Below, in pieces: positions 11,928 through 24,199 of a DNA stretch of 64,000 nucleotides; positions within the stretch are counted from its first letter, which is position 1, and each line of letters opens with the position of its first letter. Below the pieces are notes generated by a model. The model worked only from the letters and a program-made list of their open reading frames with translations. It was not told the DNA's origin and did not search any database. A program made the position numbers and the translations under genes. Source of the DNA: Syngnathus acus (lineage: Eukaryota; Chordata; Actinopteri; Syngnathiformes; Syngnathidae). The stretch is taken from NCBI RefSeq assembly GCF_901709675.1, contig NC_051103.1:5875501-5939500 (forward strand). Reading direction: 5' to 3'.

Positions 11928-13588
11928 CGCAATTCAAAATATCAATTCACTATCAATTTACATGGTTTCGCAGTCCAGTGCCTTACGTGTACGTGTATTT
12001 TTGCCCCGCAGCATGGCTCTTAAGAAGATGGGCGCTGAAAAGAACGACGTATTTATATTTATTGTGAAATATACCAAATCCGCCTTGTACGCCGAATCCT
12101 GATTTCCTGTCTGAGCCATATCATTTCTTCACCTCCATGAAAATACAACCTACCCAAAATGTTTCTAATGTCATCTCATAAATACTGATACAGTCTCAAA
12201 GGTGACAAAGAATCATGCAGGAACTATCCAGCGAATATGATAAGGTAATTAGAGACTTTTAAATAGCTAATCCGTCTCCTCCTCATCTTTCTCGGTCAAC
12301 TTCCCTTAAGGATTTCCATGCAGATCACATTCTTAGTTGGCCCGACTACACTTGAAGTCATCGTTAAATGAATATCAGGTTTGCTTTCACTTTAGTGGCG
12401 ACATATTGTGCTGTCCCAAATACACTTTTTATTTCCACTGCATATCCCAAATATTTCAATACAAACAATAAGGGGTCAATAATCCATGATCAAGTGGAAG
12501 GTGTGCCTATTATTTAGCATGGTGTCTGTTAGCAGAGGCCCATAATTACTTTCAGTTTTGTGAGGTCAAAGACGACAACACTTCAACACACAAAAATAGT
12601 CTTGTGCAAGAGTTATCGGACAAGGAGTGCATAATACGCACCAACCTGGGGTGTTGGGTCGCAGTAGGCGTCTCCTGTGTAACTTGAAGAAGCCATGAAA
12701 TATTGAGCAATCGTCCTTTTTGTAAACAAACATATTTGCCGTGTGAGTAAGAAGCAATTTGTCGTCAGGAACGATTAGAGAATGTCATTTAAAGGAAGAT
12801 TTGACAAAAAAAGTAGGTTATTTGCTATCTTGTATGCGTCAGTATATGTTGCTGGAATTGAAAGATAAAAACAATTCACAAAGCAAATCACTCTGTCTAT
12901 TATTAAGTTCTGTATTTTTTTTACAGCTTGACACACAGGGAAGGATTCAGACAGAGGCTTTAGTACAAAAGTGCGATTCAATTAAAGTGATCAAGCACAA
13001 TCATTTCTTTTATTGCACGAGATGCATGCGAGTTGGATGGAAAACTCATTAAAGCGGGCAGATGAATAATGGAGCAGGGCGTGTTGGGCTTAGCTTCGTT
13101 TACATTTCGGTCGGGGCCGGGTTCGGTCGGGGCCGCGAGGGGCGGAGAGGAGGGCGAGTAGAACTGCCCGTGTGTGTCAGCAGCACCACGATGTGAAAGT
13201 GAGGAGCCTTACTGAAAAGCCTCATTAGGCCAAAATGGAAAAAAGGTTCGGCGGCCAGATAGCGAACGTCTGGCAGGCACAAAATGAAAGATGACCTTTC
13301 TCATTGAAACAGAACCACGTTGATATAAAATCAAGAGACTGTAAATGTAAGCTTGTTTTGTGACACCAGCCTTTTTTTAAAGTATCGAGTCATCGCCGAG
13401 ACCGCTGATGTTAGTCAACCGATACTACAGCGTCGAGTCCTCCTCGACAGTAGTTGGCGCTATACTCGTACTGGTATCGGTATCGATTATCCCACAAGTC
13501 TCATCCACACACGCAATGTTGCAATGTCACAATTTTATTTCTTTATTCTTGTTTATTTTCTGTATCCACAAAGCAGCTCATCGCAAGC

Positions 13589-13612
13589 CACACACACACA
13601 CACACACACACA
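13589..13612. repeat. (CA)n microsatellite
   Basis: Twelve uninterrupted CA units in intergenic DNA upstream of kcnj12. This is a typical fish dinucleotide repeat. Confidence 0.95.
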
Positions 13613-14010
13613 GCAGCTCATTTCGACTCATGCGGCCATGCATCTTCCTCCGAGGTGGCAGGGAGGTGTAAATTAATAATCGCAGGTCGGAAAAGTGTGA
13701 TCATCTCCACATCCTTTAAATGTGCCTTGTTACAAGAGACAAGGCTATAATGTGCTGGTCTAATTTTAGCCACCGGGTCCAAAAAGATGTTGGTAATTCA
13801 CTCGGCACATTAGCATTTCTATGGCGAGGTCGCGGGGCTTTAATTGCTCGGCCTGTCGAAAAGAGTCTCCTCACCTGTGGAGTCAAACGACGCCAAGCTT
13901 ATTTCTTTGCTTTTGCCCGAGTCAACCTTAATAGCTGCGAGCTGTCAAATCAGTCTGAAGAGCCGTCTGACTGCAGTTCGTCCCTCTCAATAAAGGTCAC
14001 GCTCAGCGGA

Positions 14011-14031
14011 CACAACATTAGGTACACCTGT
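14011..14031. repeat. Dispersed-repeat fragment with ATTAGGTACACC word
   Basis: The stretch contains CACAACATTAGGTACACCTG. Degenerate relatives occur at 14755-14780 (CATTAGGTCCACTTGCACAA) and 26668-26690 (ATTAGGTACACCATG). I recall this word from common teleost interspersed repeats, but the element family is not identified here. Confidence 0.35.
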
Positions 14032-17028
14032 GATCTTTTTGAGTCGCCACGCACATTTGCGAGTCGGCGAGGCAGCTCGTGCGGAAGCCAAACAAATTGG
14101 TCAGCCCGCAGAGGTCACGGGGATACCGGCCTGAGCTCAAGACTAAAAATAACCTCCAGTCGCTGCTAATTAGCAAAGTAATATGATTAGATAGCTTGAT
14201 TGGAAAGAAATGGACAGCAGGATTCATGCGAGAAACGGACGGGAGGATTCAGGAGCATACGGCAAGATTTTTTTTTTCCAGCTAGTATTAGATTAATTTT
14301 CATGCTAATTATGAACTAAGAGACGCCGAGTCAAGGTTAGCATAAATAATGGCCGCCAAGTCGAACTGTTCGTTCCACCCACGGGAGCCATCTTTAATTC
14401 ACCGCCGCAAACGAGGAAGTCCCTCCCGCTGCACTCGGGGACTCTCACTTCCTTCACAGCACAGTGGTCAGCTCAATAAAAGCACTTTGTCATTCCTCGG
14501 GGAGGACGCTTGAGCAAACGCAAAAGTGACGCCTTCGTTTTGCACCAAAAAAAAGAAGCTAAGCGGGGTAGAAACGACATTCGTCTGACACAGTTAAGTG
14601 AAATTGGTCGATTGTCTCAGTGGGTACTTGGCTGATGCTTGATTGCTCCGAAATGAATCCAAAAGTTCCTCAGAGGCCTCAACCGCCAAACTCATTCCAG
14701 CTTAAATTATCTATCGATCACTATCCCGATTAGATAAAATGCTCGCCGGCTTCTTCATTAGGTCCACTTGCACAATGGAGAAACCGCCTACGTGGCAAAA
14801 CTGACATCAAATTCTCCAGTGTCCAATGAAAGAGAGGCAGATGGAGTTACAGGTGAGGACAAAACCTCCGAGGGTGTTCTCAAGTCCTCCGCTTACTGAC
14901 GAGCGTATTGTCACGTTAATAACATTTAGTGTAACGGAGAAGACGGACTGGGCGGGACGCTGTCAATTTGTGAGGTCGGCGCTGACGCGAGCGCTCAACG
15001 AGGAGGCTCTTTGGCCTAATGAAAGCGTTCATCTCCCCTGGCGGATAACGTTGAGACTGCAGAGATGAGATGAACTCGGGCAACAGGAGACGATATCACT
15101 ATAAACACGACGAGTCGCGTTTAAAGCTTAAGCGTTTAGTCGGCTGCTACGAGCGGTCGGCGTTCCCACGATGAAAACGACGTTTCACACAACTACTTCT
15201 CACTTCTTTGTCCACAACGCCCACAGCCAGAGCTGTTAAAGAGGGACGGCGAGCAAAAAAAAAAAAAAAGCTTCAAGAAATCTTACAAGGTCACTACTAA
15301 ACAACGTAAACACATCGTCCCCATCCCTTATCGGCCATTTTGTTTTTCCGTAGTCTTATGAATGGCTTCTTAACTGCTGCCTCCAAAAAAGCCTGGAGCT
15401 GAAGGAGAAAGTGGCATTCAACCATATGCTTGGAGAAAAAGCGCCATATGCGCCACTAGTTAATTCATGTCGTTATTGTTATGATTATTTTCGTAAGCAT
15501 CTCAACATACCAGAGACATGCTCCAATGTTTTTTTTCTATTCAGCGTGACACTTACATGTGAGGGCCTGTTATTCCCCCAATCTGACAGATGAATGCGTG
15601 TTATTGTCGGAATCAAAGAGAAACACTCTTTATTATATTTATATATATATATATAAATAATGAGCGCTGCCATCGGGGGTAATAAAAGGTCCACTGCCGG
15701 GAAATTTCGGATAAAATTAGCGCTTTGCTGTGCCGAGCCGAGTGGGAACGGACAGATGGAAGACGGGCACCCCGGGAGTGGAAACCTGCTACAAATAGTT
15801 GCTCGTGCACACGTTCGGCCATGAAAAGTTTCAACGCCCACACGGACAGAAAGTATCCTGACTCCGTCCCCGGATTGGGTGGAAGATTTCATCTACAAGC
15901 AGCCGGGCTCAAGAACAAGAGGCCCGCTTCACAAGTCTCTCCGCCGGTGTGAGCGCAACCATATCACATTCCTAATCCCTGCTGACAAGATGTCGTGCAA
16001 AAAAAAAAAAAAAAAATGCAATAAAACAACACCCAAGGCTTTTGCATACCGAGACAACGAGGCGCTCTCCAGCTGCCGTCACCTTCAAACATTAAAAATG
16101 TCGGAATTGGTGACCGGCAGCCCCTCCTCTCTCGCCATTGGTCTGAAAATAGTCAGAATGTGTTATACCTGTAGCCATGGCAGCGACAGTGATTCCCACT
16201 TAGCCACCTCCGTGGGAGGCAAAACCTTCTCATTGAGACGCTAGCTTACATAAGCAGGTCCGGACTAGGGGGATGTGAGGACCTTGTGATCTCCCGTTCT
16301 CCTCATTCCGGCCGGCCTGACAATACCTGTTGCCGACACAAAGCTTTCAAGGGTCGCTTTGAGCTCCCATTAGTTGATGTCCTCAGCCCAAAACACAATG
16401 GGCGGGTGATGATCACACGCGGGCTATTGCTAAAATCAGTGGTGGAGAGAAGAAGCGAGGGCTGGGGGGGGCTACACTGATGAATCATTAGTGATAAAAC
16501 TGAGGCTGAGCCACCATGGCTGGATTTAGAAAGCTCACACTCATTGTCACACTCACTATTTGACTGATGACTTGCCCTCTGAAGCTCCAAGGATGTCACA
16601 CTTTGGTGGGTGTGCCATACACGAGGGAATAGGGGATTTTTTTTTTTTTTTTTGGTCTCGAAATATTACAAATGGTGACCTGAAGCGAGAAGGTGGCGAA
16701 TAAGCTCTTTTCAAGAAAGGCGAGATAACGAGAGCAGAGCAGATGGGCTTAGGAAAATCTGTCCTCTTAATTTTATGTGGGAAGTCTTTGTTTAAGAAAA
16801 AAAAAAAAAAAAAAACGGACAGGCTTCTATTTACTTTCAGATTCACGTGTGATGGGACACAACGGAGGGATTGTCAGCCTCCGTTTTCTGAGGGATGCTT
16901 CAAGTTGATGTCAACTGGTGGTGCCATGATGGAGGGAGGGGCGGAGGGGAGAGATAGAGAGAAGGAGAAGAGAGAGGTAGGCTGCAAATGGCAGCTCCTG
17001 TGACACTTGTGGGGAGGGAGCGAGAGAA

Positions 17029-17030
<2 letters not shown>

Positions 17031-17059
<29 letters not shown>
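17031..17059. repeat. (GA)n microsatellite in the kcnj12 5' region
   Basis: A GA run of about 14 units lies inside a longer purine-rich tract (16930-17060), just before the inferred kcnj12 first exon. GA tracts at promoters can bind GAGA-type factors; no function is shown here. Confidence 0.85.
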
Positions 17060-17432
17060 GCAGTCCAACGAGATCGGATCGCAAAGATTGATAGAGAGAG
17101 ATGTTCACTTCATAAGCGGTCAGGAACTCTCAGACAATTTCACGGCTTGTCTCGGCATCGCAGAAGTTGACGTGAACACATGAAGGATTGGACGGATGTA
17201 AAAGTCAGTCTTTTTTGTTTTGATGCAACTCGTTTTCTTTCGACAGAGTGGATTTTCCCGATCCGATTCTCCGCCTTTTTTCCGACCAAGCGAGGATGAA
17301 GAACCGGAAAGGGAGCCCAAGCCTACTGAAAGCTCAGGATGATGGAGCGCTTGATTCGGGAAGTGGACTAAAATAAAAGATGCTTTCGTTTCGTTCTACA
17401 TGCGGCCTGGCAGACGACTGGTAAAAAGAAAG
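17060..17432 (+). promoter_or_regulatory. kcnj12: Probable kcnj12 non-coding first exon and promoter
   Basis: A strong donor (AAGAAAG|gtaagaaatg) ends at 17432. It pairs with a pyrimidine-rich acceptor (ccttttccttctag|GG) at 19405, about 150 bases before the kcnj12 ATG. The left border is a guess. The intron 17433-19405 holds no recognisable gene. A separate 5'UTR exon with the whole reading frame in the last exon is the usual KCNJ layout. Confidence 0.45.
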
Positions 17433-19557
17433 GTAAGAAATGAAAATGAAGCGTGTTCAATCAGTTGCCGTGCAGCAAATAATTCATCCAGCATTTTAGG
17501 CACTCATCTCCCAAGTGGACCATTTCGAGTGATTCAATGCAACAAACTTGTATAACACCTGAGAGCTGAGTGTTGTTGCATATTCTTCTCGAACGGCATA
17601 AACAAAGCGAATGAAGAGCCAAATGCAGCGCGGCCAGATAGCCTCATGACCTCATCCTGCTTTTCATCTCTGCCCACTTTTAGTGGCCGAGGTGGGTTGA
17701 CATCCTCTGATGGATGTCATTAAAAAAAAAATAAAAAGGATCCAACTTTATCTAAACGAGTATAGTCTGTAAAAAATATTATTTCAAATGAAGAGGGGTC
17801 TTGCGTCATCCCGGATGCATAAATAAAGACCTTTGGAATAAAAAATAAATAAAATAAAATAAATAAAGAGCTCGGGAATGATCATTGAAAGGAGAGTCAG
17901 GTGTTGAATCGGCGGAGCGGCGACAGGTGCATCTTGCAAAAAAACAAAAATAATAATCCCTCATACCCGACAACATACAATTCAACAGCTGCTGCAATGA
18001 CACGAGGTGACTCAGTTCTCTAATAAGCACTTCTCACCAGAACCTCTCTTAGGGGCCACCTGTGACGAGACCCCGGCGCGGAGGGGCGGAGTCAGACTGA
18101 ATCTCAAAAACGATTCATGCAAAATCGTGAGCCGCGTATATGTGACGACATGTTCAAGCGCTGTGGCTTTTAATAGGAAAATACCTGCGGGTCACTTGAG
18201 AAGACCCAGGCAAATCCACCTGACCCGAGCCCGCCCGGGGCTCTTCCTTCAACAATGGCCTCGTGGTAGCGGCTCATCTCAGTTTCCTCGCTCGTTGAAG
18301 TGCCCTCTCCCACTCCACTTCATTATCCTCCCAATCGCCGCCATTGTTGTGCACAGCCAATTATGCGTTCTGTTCATCCTAATCAGCGGTTTCGGCTCCC
18401 CTCGCGGAAGCTGCTCTCAAAGCCCCCTGAGAACAGGCTAGGAAGACTCGACGAGCAAATAATTCGACTTGCGCATTATATAATTTATTTTTCCATTCCA
18501 GCTCAGGTTGGGAAACACTGAATTTGATTTTAAAGAGCATACCAAATTGCAGGGGTGCAGGTGATCAGTAGAGATGACACAAGTAATTATCTAATGATGC
18601 CAAAGACTCCCAGAGGGGTTTTACTTTCATTCAGGCAATAGAGTGGACACCCGACACTGCTATGATGGACAGAGTGGGGAGGGCTGCTCAGGTCACTCAT
18701 TGAGTTCAGTCGTCATCCAGCATCTTCATCTGGGGGGCGCAACCGTACCTGATCCGAGTAGAAGCCCCCCCCTTTGGGAAACTGCAGATCCGGATTTGGG
18801 CAACTTTGGCCCAAGGCCAGGCGGCCGGGCATGTGGGATTTGGGAGTGCACATGAGTGATCCCTTCAGGGCCCAAATCAGGCAGACACAGGCGGTAAAAG
18901 CTGTTTGTGCCCATGGGGGGCGGAGTTTGGTCTCTCGTGGGTAGAAGCCCCTTGACCTGAGGTTCAAAATCCAGCATGACATCATTCCAACACTTTGAAT
19001 ATAATTACATCATTCAGGTCATGAAGCAATGCTGATATAAATGTTACGCATCCTCCCAAAATGATAAATACGCCAAGTTGTACACAATGGGGTCAAGTAG
19101 AGTCCCCCCCAGCCCCGCCCTCTCCCTCCATCCCAGCATGCGGCATCTGCTACTGCGTGTCCACGGAATAAGTGGCACACATAGCGGCCCGTTGGGAGTT
19201 AACGTAAGCGTGCACAGTTGCACAGCATCCTCCACTCAAAAGTAGTCTGCTGCAAAGGACAATGAGCAATTGGGGACGGCAAAAAAAAAAAAAAAAGAAC
19301 AGAGGATTTGGATTTGTCACATCTGCACGGCATGCAGCTGATGCACCGTAAACAAATAGATTCACTTTTGGCAAAACAAATGATGAAACAACCTTTTCCT
19401 TCTAGGGACCGGATTCCAGCGCAAGCATCCCTCCCAGCTTCCCGGCCGAGTAAAATGCGACGTTCCGAGTGATCGAGCCGCGAGGGGTCTCGACCGCACG
19501 CCGGGACTCCATGGCCGGCCGGTTTGCGCCCATCCCGCAGCCGGACGTGGCGGGAGT

Positions 19558-20871
19558 ATGAGCGTGGGAAGGATCAACCGCTACAGCATCGTGTCCTCGG
19601 AGGAGGAGGGCCTCCGTCTCACGACCATGCACGGCATGAACGGTTTTGGCAACGGCAAGATCCACACGCGCCGCAAGTGCCGCAGCCGCTTCGTCAAAAA
19701 GAACGGCCAGTGCAATGTGCAGTTTGCCAACATGGACGACAAGTCGCAGCGCTACCTGGCGGACATCTTCACCACCTGCGTGGACATTCGCTGGCGGTGG
19801 ATGCTGGTGGTCTTCACTCTGGTCTTCGTCTTATCTTGGCTGGCTTTCGGCTTGGCCTTCTGGGTTATCGCTTTGCTGCACGGGGATCTGGATAACCCGG
19901 CCGGAGACGACAACTTCACCCCGTGCGTCCTGCAAGTCAACGGATTCGTGGCCGCCTTCCTCTTCTCCATCGAAACGCAGTCCACTATCGGCTACGGCTA
20001 CCGCTGCGTCACCGAGGAATGCCCGGTGGCCGTCTTCATGGTGGTGTTCCAGTCCATAGTGGGTTGCATCATCGACTGCTTCATGATCGGCGCCATCATG
20101 GCCAAGATGGCCAGGCCCAAGAAGCGAGCGCAGACGCTCTTGTTCAGCCACAACGCCGTCATTGCCATGCGGGATGGAAAACTGTGTCTCATGTGGCGGG
20201 TGGGGAACCTCCGCAAGAGCCACATTGTGGAGGCCCACGTCAGGGCGCAGCTCATCAAGCCTCGCATCACCGACGAAGGAGAGTACATCCCCCTGGACCA
20301 GATCGACATCGACGTGGGCTTCGACAAAGGCCTGGACAGGATCTTCTTGGTTTCGCCCATCACCATCCTCCACGAGATCGACGAGACCAGCCCCCTTTTT
20401 GGGATCAGCAAACAAGACCTGGAGACGTCTGACTTTGAGGTTGTGGTGATCTTGGAGGGCATGGTGGAAGCCACGGCCATGACCGCTCAGGCGCGCAGTT
20501 CCTACGTAGCCTCCGAGATCCTTTGGGGACACAGGTTTGAGCCCGTCTTGTTTGAAGAGAAGAACCTCTACAAGGTGGATTACGCTCACTTCCACAAAAC
20601 CTACGAGGTGCCGTCCACCCCCCGATGCAGTGCCAAGGAAATGCTGGAGAACAAATTTCTCGTTCCCACTTCCAACTCCTTCTGCTATGAAAACGAGCTG
20701 GCTTTTCTCAACCGGGAAGAGGAGGAAGAGGAGGAGGAGGAGGATCTCGGCGGCGGCAATATGGCCCTGGCAAACCTCAGTCCGGACCGGAACAGCCGGC
20801 ACGAGTTTGAACGCTTACAAGCCACCAGGACTCTGGATCAAAGGTCTTATCGGAGAGAATCGGAAATATGA
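19558..20871 (+). CDS. kcnj12: Inward-rectifier potassium channel Kir2.2
   Basis: One intronless frame of 437 residues. The order is a short N-tail ([12 protein letters not shown]), slide helix, M1 (about residues 82-106), pore loop with TIGYG selectivity filter, M2 with the rectification aspartate ([15 protein letters not shown]), then a large cytoplasmic domain. The polyamine- and PIP2-binding region [15 protein letters not shown] is intact. Kir2.2 rather than Kir2.1 is supported by [23 protein letters not shown] and the HEFERLQA segment. It ends in RRESEI, the class I PDZ ligand of Kir2 channels. The channel sets the resting membrane potential in muscle and neurons. An acidic run of nine or more Glu (around codons 388-397) lies before the tail and looks lineage-specific. 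Fish often have two kcnj12 copies, so the a/b suffix is unresolved. Confidence 0.93.
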   Translation: MSVGRINRYSIVSSEEEGLRLTTMHGMNGFGNGKIHTRRKCRSRFVKKNGQCNVQFANMDDKSQRYLADIFTTCVDIRWRWMLVVFTLVFVLSWLAFGLAFWVIALLHGDLDNPAGDDNFTPCVLQVNGFVAAFLFSIETQSTIGYGYRCVTEECPVAVFMVVFQSIVGCIIDCFMIGAIMAKMARPKKRAQTLLFSHNAVIAMRDGKLCLMWRVGNLRKSHIVEAHVRAQLIKPRITDEGEYIPLDQIDIDVGFDKGLDRIFLVSPITILHEIDETSPLFGISKQDLETSDFEVVVILEGMVEATAMTAQARSSYVASEILWGHRFEPVLFEEKNLYKVDYAHFHKTYEVPSTPRCSAKEMLENKFLVPTSNSFCYENELAFLNREEEEEEEEEDLGGGNMALANLSPDRNSRHEFERLQATRTLDQRSYRRESEI

Positions 20872-22335
20872 CGGATGCAGAACGATGCAACGTGCCATAG
20901 GAAACTCTTGAGAGAGAAGAATGGACGTATTATAAAAAGTAAGCAGCTTAAGAAATGGCGGCGAGGAATGAGCACAATCAAGGAAACGTCTTCTTCCTTT
21001 GTGGAAACTTGAATTTTTTTTTTTTTCACGCGGTCACTTTGAGTGTGGAAACAAAACTAATGAGCTATATAACCAATTGTTGAATTGAAGGTGTAAATAC
21101 ATTTCTTAGTTAAGGTCTAGTCTGTGTGCTGTCTCAAAGTTAGGAAAGTAGAATGCATTCCATCAACTTTTTTTCTTCTATTCGTATTGCTTGCATCATT
21201 TGCTAGATATATCAAATTGAAGATGCGGCGAGGCATTGGAGGAAAAAAAAATACCTGACTGCAACGTCACGAGTTGTGATCCGAAGAAGGCGACATTTCA
21301 AAATAAGCACCTTAATGTGTCATTTTTCACTTTCAGACTTTTCCCCTTATTTCCTATTTTTTATTTGATTCTAGAAGTTTTAAAACGACTAAAACTATAA
21401 CAACCCCACCCCCTACTTTTTTTTTCATGATGTATTTCCTCCAAAATTAATCTATGCATATTTTTCATAATATCAGGAGGAAAAATAAAACCCTATTAAA
21501 TAATTGATTATATTAAAAAAGATTGAATTTTATTGGACCAAATCTTGGGTAGAAGCAATAAACACAGAAGCACACCTTTGATTTTGTTTCCTCGCGGCTT
21601 TTTAAAAAAAAATAGTGCACAGTTTCCAGAGCCAGTATGCTGCTATGTTTTCACGATAAATAAAACCAGTTGTAGTGTCCAGTTTAGGCCACAAGAGGGC
21701 AGTACAAGACTAGATTACTGTACATTCCTTTTCTTTGACATACGTACTTCCAACCGCGAAATAATGCTCGAACACAATGCAAAGAAAAGAAAATATATCT
21801 GACATTAGATTAGAAAGTAGATTTACTTTTGAGTGTCGGGCAATAATATGAAAAGTCTTTTTATAAGAATATATTTGATATATCTAAGGAACTGAAAGCT
21901 CAGGAAAGGACCATGAAAAATTGGTCACGTCGGTTTAGAATGTTTTTATTTCTCGTCAGCCCTTCCATTGATTTAGGTTCGTGACATTTATTGATCAAGT
22001 GATGATTTTCTTTGTAAAATGTAAAATTATGACACAATTTTTTTTTTTTTCCAGAGAACAAGCACACATTGCCTTCTGGGAAGGATTTAAATGCTTTGTC
22101 TCGACACCTTATCAACAAAGAATGGCCGAAATGTGGATTTGATATATTTTGTCATTTTTCTTTGATAGTTGAATTTAAATTTCACACATTTTCAAATGAT
22201 ATATTTCTCTTAAAGGGATGATTGGAAAATAACTTTGACCTCTGTAGAAGTCTTCCTATGCCCAGTAAATTGCATACCGGGCTTTCGATTTTCATTCAGT
22301 CACATAAATCATTCCAATAAAATAAAGTGGGGGGA
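20872..22335 (+). other. kcnj12: Probable kcnj12 3' untranslated region
   Basis: A/T-rich non-coding sequence follows the stop, ending at overlapping AATAAA signals (about 22317-22327, CCAATAAAATAAAG). A further AATAAA-like cluster at 21484-21488 could be an internal poly(A) site. No gene is visible. Confidence 0.5.
21689..21705 (+). promoter_or_regulatory. CTCF-like motif downstream of kcnj12
   Basis: CCACAAGAGGGCAGTAC is close to the vertebrate CTCF consensus. It lies in the inferred kcnj12 3'UTR, between kcnj12 and med24. Matched by eye; occupancy is inferred. Confidence 0.45.
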
Positions 22336-23930
22336 AAAAAATGTGTTTCCTGTTTGCGTGTTTATTCTTTTGCAACTAATGTGGTTGCTAAGGTGATACA
22401 TCACCATGAAGGGTGCTTTAAGATTGATGTCACCACAGCCAAATGATTCCATGGTCTCAGGCCAATTATTCAAGAAGGCTCATCAATTAATCACGATGAC
22501 ACACAAGCAACCCCGCTAGGCAAAGCTGAACTCAACAAGAGGATTCGACAGATCAATGGGTCGTTGTATCCATTTTTTTTTTTTTTGCGGAGGCCACGTT
22601 AAAGCCCTCTACCAAGTTTCATTATGTAACACTTCAGGACAACGACGAGTGAAGCTTCTGTCCGGATTAATGGTGTTAATGAGCACAATAGATTCTCAGA
22701 TCACTGTTGAGGAAAACGAGATGACTTTTAATAGCCGCTGTGTGATATGAAAGCGGTGTAGCTTTCACAATAATTAGACACACAGAGAGGTTCCGGACAA
22801 TCAAGGGCATGTTGAGATAAACTACCCAGAAATTGAGATACAGATGGATAACAGAAAATGCTATTTCTTCTTCTACTGGGGCTTTTTCACAGATGTTATG
22901 AAAGTCAATTGCAGTGTGGAAAAAAAATACAAATTAAGGCAAGTCATGAGCCACTTGTTTGGATTACCTTCCATAAAGATTATCCTCATCTGGGCCAAAT
23001 ATAAAAGATGGATTCTAACAATTGAGTCTCTTCTTCAGAGTTTCTTCATTTGTTTGCTGAACGTTTGCTTGCTTGCTTTAAAGGTAGCAGTGCATCTTAT
23101 ACTGTAGGGCTCAAAACACCACTAAAATGTGCAAGCAAATGCAAAATATGAAGCTTTTAGAATTACAGATTGCTGCTGCAACACATATTGGCCATATTTT
23201 TTTTCCCCCTTCATTTAGTCAAAGCAATAAAGAATCTATTTTAGTTCATATCATACCAACAATTACTGTATTTGTGCTGACGCAAGCTTCAATCAACAAA
23301 AGTGCATCAGTCCAAAGCGTGAGAATGGACACGGAGATGGCGCAACAGGTTCTTCTGTCAACACCCCTCTCAATTTCATCTCCCAGTGGAAGGAAAAGAG
23401 ATAAGACATCTCTAAACAGTGCATCAGCTTGCCACGGCCTACCTGCCTTCACCGTGCCAGGACACAGGGGTCCATCTCCTGCCAGCAGGACGTCTCCAGT
23501 GTCAGGCGCCTTTGTTGCCTCCATGGGATATCCAAGTTCTTCAAAAAGTGTCTGTGGTTTGAATAGGGTACAATGCCTCTTTATAAACAATGATGCAGAG
23601 CTCAGAGAAGGTGACTGTTTCTTCCAAAACAACCTTTTCAAATACTACTTGTAGAAGTCGACACAACTGACACAAATACTGTAATTGCATTAGGAGCTTC
23701 TTTGAGTAAAAAATAAATAAATAAAAGTCGAAATATGACTAAGTTTCCTCAATGCTTTGTTACCCATATTTTTGCCAAATTACCCAATTTCGTGGTAAAG
23801 GGCGACACTCAGCGGTCAAATATATGAACTGTTTTGTTACTATTGTCTTCAATTTAGCCAATCAGCGTAGAGGATATTGTTATCCTCTTCGACCAATGAG
23901 CGCTTGCATGACTGAAAGCAAAATGGCGTC
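22336..23930. other. Intergenic kcnj12-med24, no assignable gene
   Basis: About 1.6 kb. The longest open frames overlap on opposite strands at 23127-23654 (plus, 175 codons) and 23246-23641 (minus, 131 codons). I recognise neither, and they lack splice or family support. The rest is A/T-rich with short runs. Confidence 0.5.
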
Positions 23931-24013
23931 GCTCGCGCTCGATATCTGAGTATTATTGACGCCGAGAGTTAAAACCAGATAAATGTTACGAATTTGAAAA
24001 CATATCACTCAAG
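23931..24013 (+). promoter_or_regulatory. med24: Probable med24 non-coding first exon
   Basis: A strong donor (TCACTCAAG|gtaagga) ends at 24013, followed after about 185 bases by the acceptor ctcctcgctag just before the med24 ATG. CCAAT/ATTGG-type words lie upstream (CCAAT near 23859 and 23893). The start site is approximate. Confidence 0.5.
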
Positions 24014-24199
24014 GTAAGGAACAAATGAATGGCCCATAATTCGAATGGGTAATCTCGTATTATATTTATCACGTTATCATACCTCAAGAAGTTAATGAAT
24101 GCAGCGAGCGATGCGCAAGCGTCCATTCAGGCATAAAATTGGATCCTATTATTGTGGTTGTTGTCTCCAACTTGTTTTAGCCATTTTCTCCTCGCTAGA

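Larger units (their letters stand above)
11928..17030. other. Gene-free interval upstream of kcnj12
   Basis: About 5 kb without a supported gene. It contains short open frames of no recognisable family, a CA microsatellite, A/T-rich words with homeodomain-type TAAT cores (for example 14160-14320) and two copies of a short dispersed repeat word. Position and composition are compatible with distal regulatory DNA of kcnj12, but I see no direct proof. Confidence 0.5.

Noticed and set aside
13720-14169. 149-codon plus-strand frame upstream of kcnj12
   Set aside because: No recognisable domain and no splice support, and it contains the dispersed ATTAGGTACACC word, so it is likely non-coding repeat-bearing DNA.
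19831-20802. 323-codon open frame on the minus strand
   Set aside because: It is the antisense shadow of the kcnj12 coding exon. It has no family resemblance, and its composition is dictated by the G/C-rich third positions of kcnj12.
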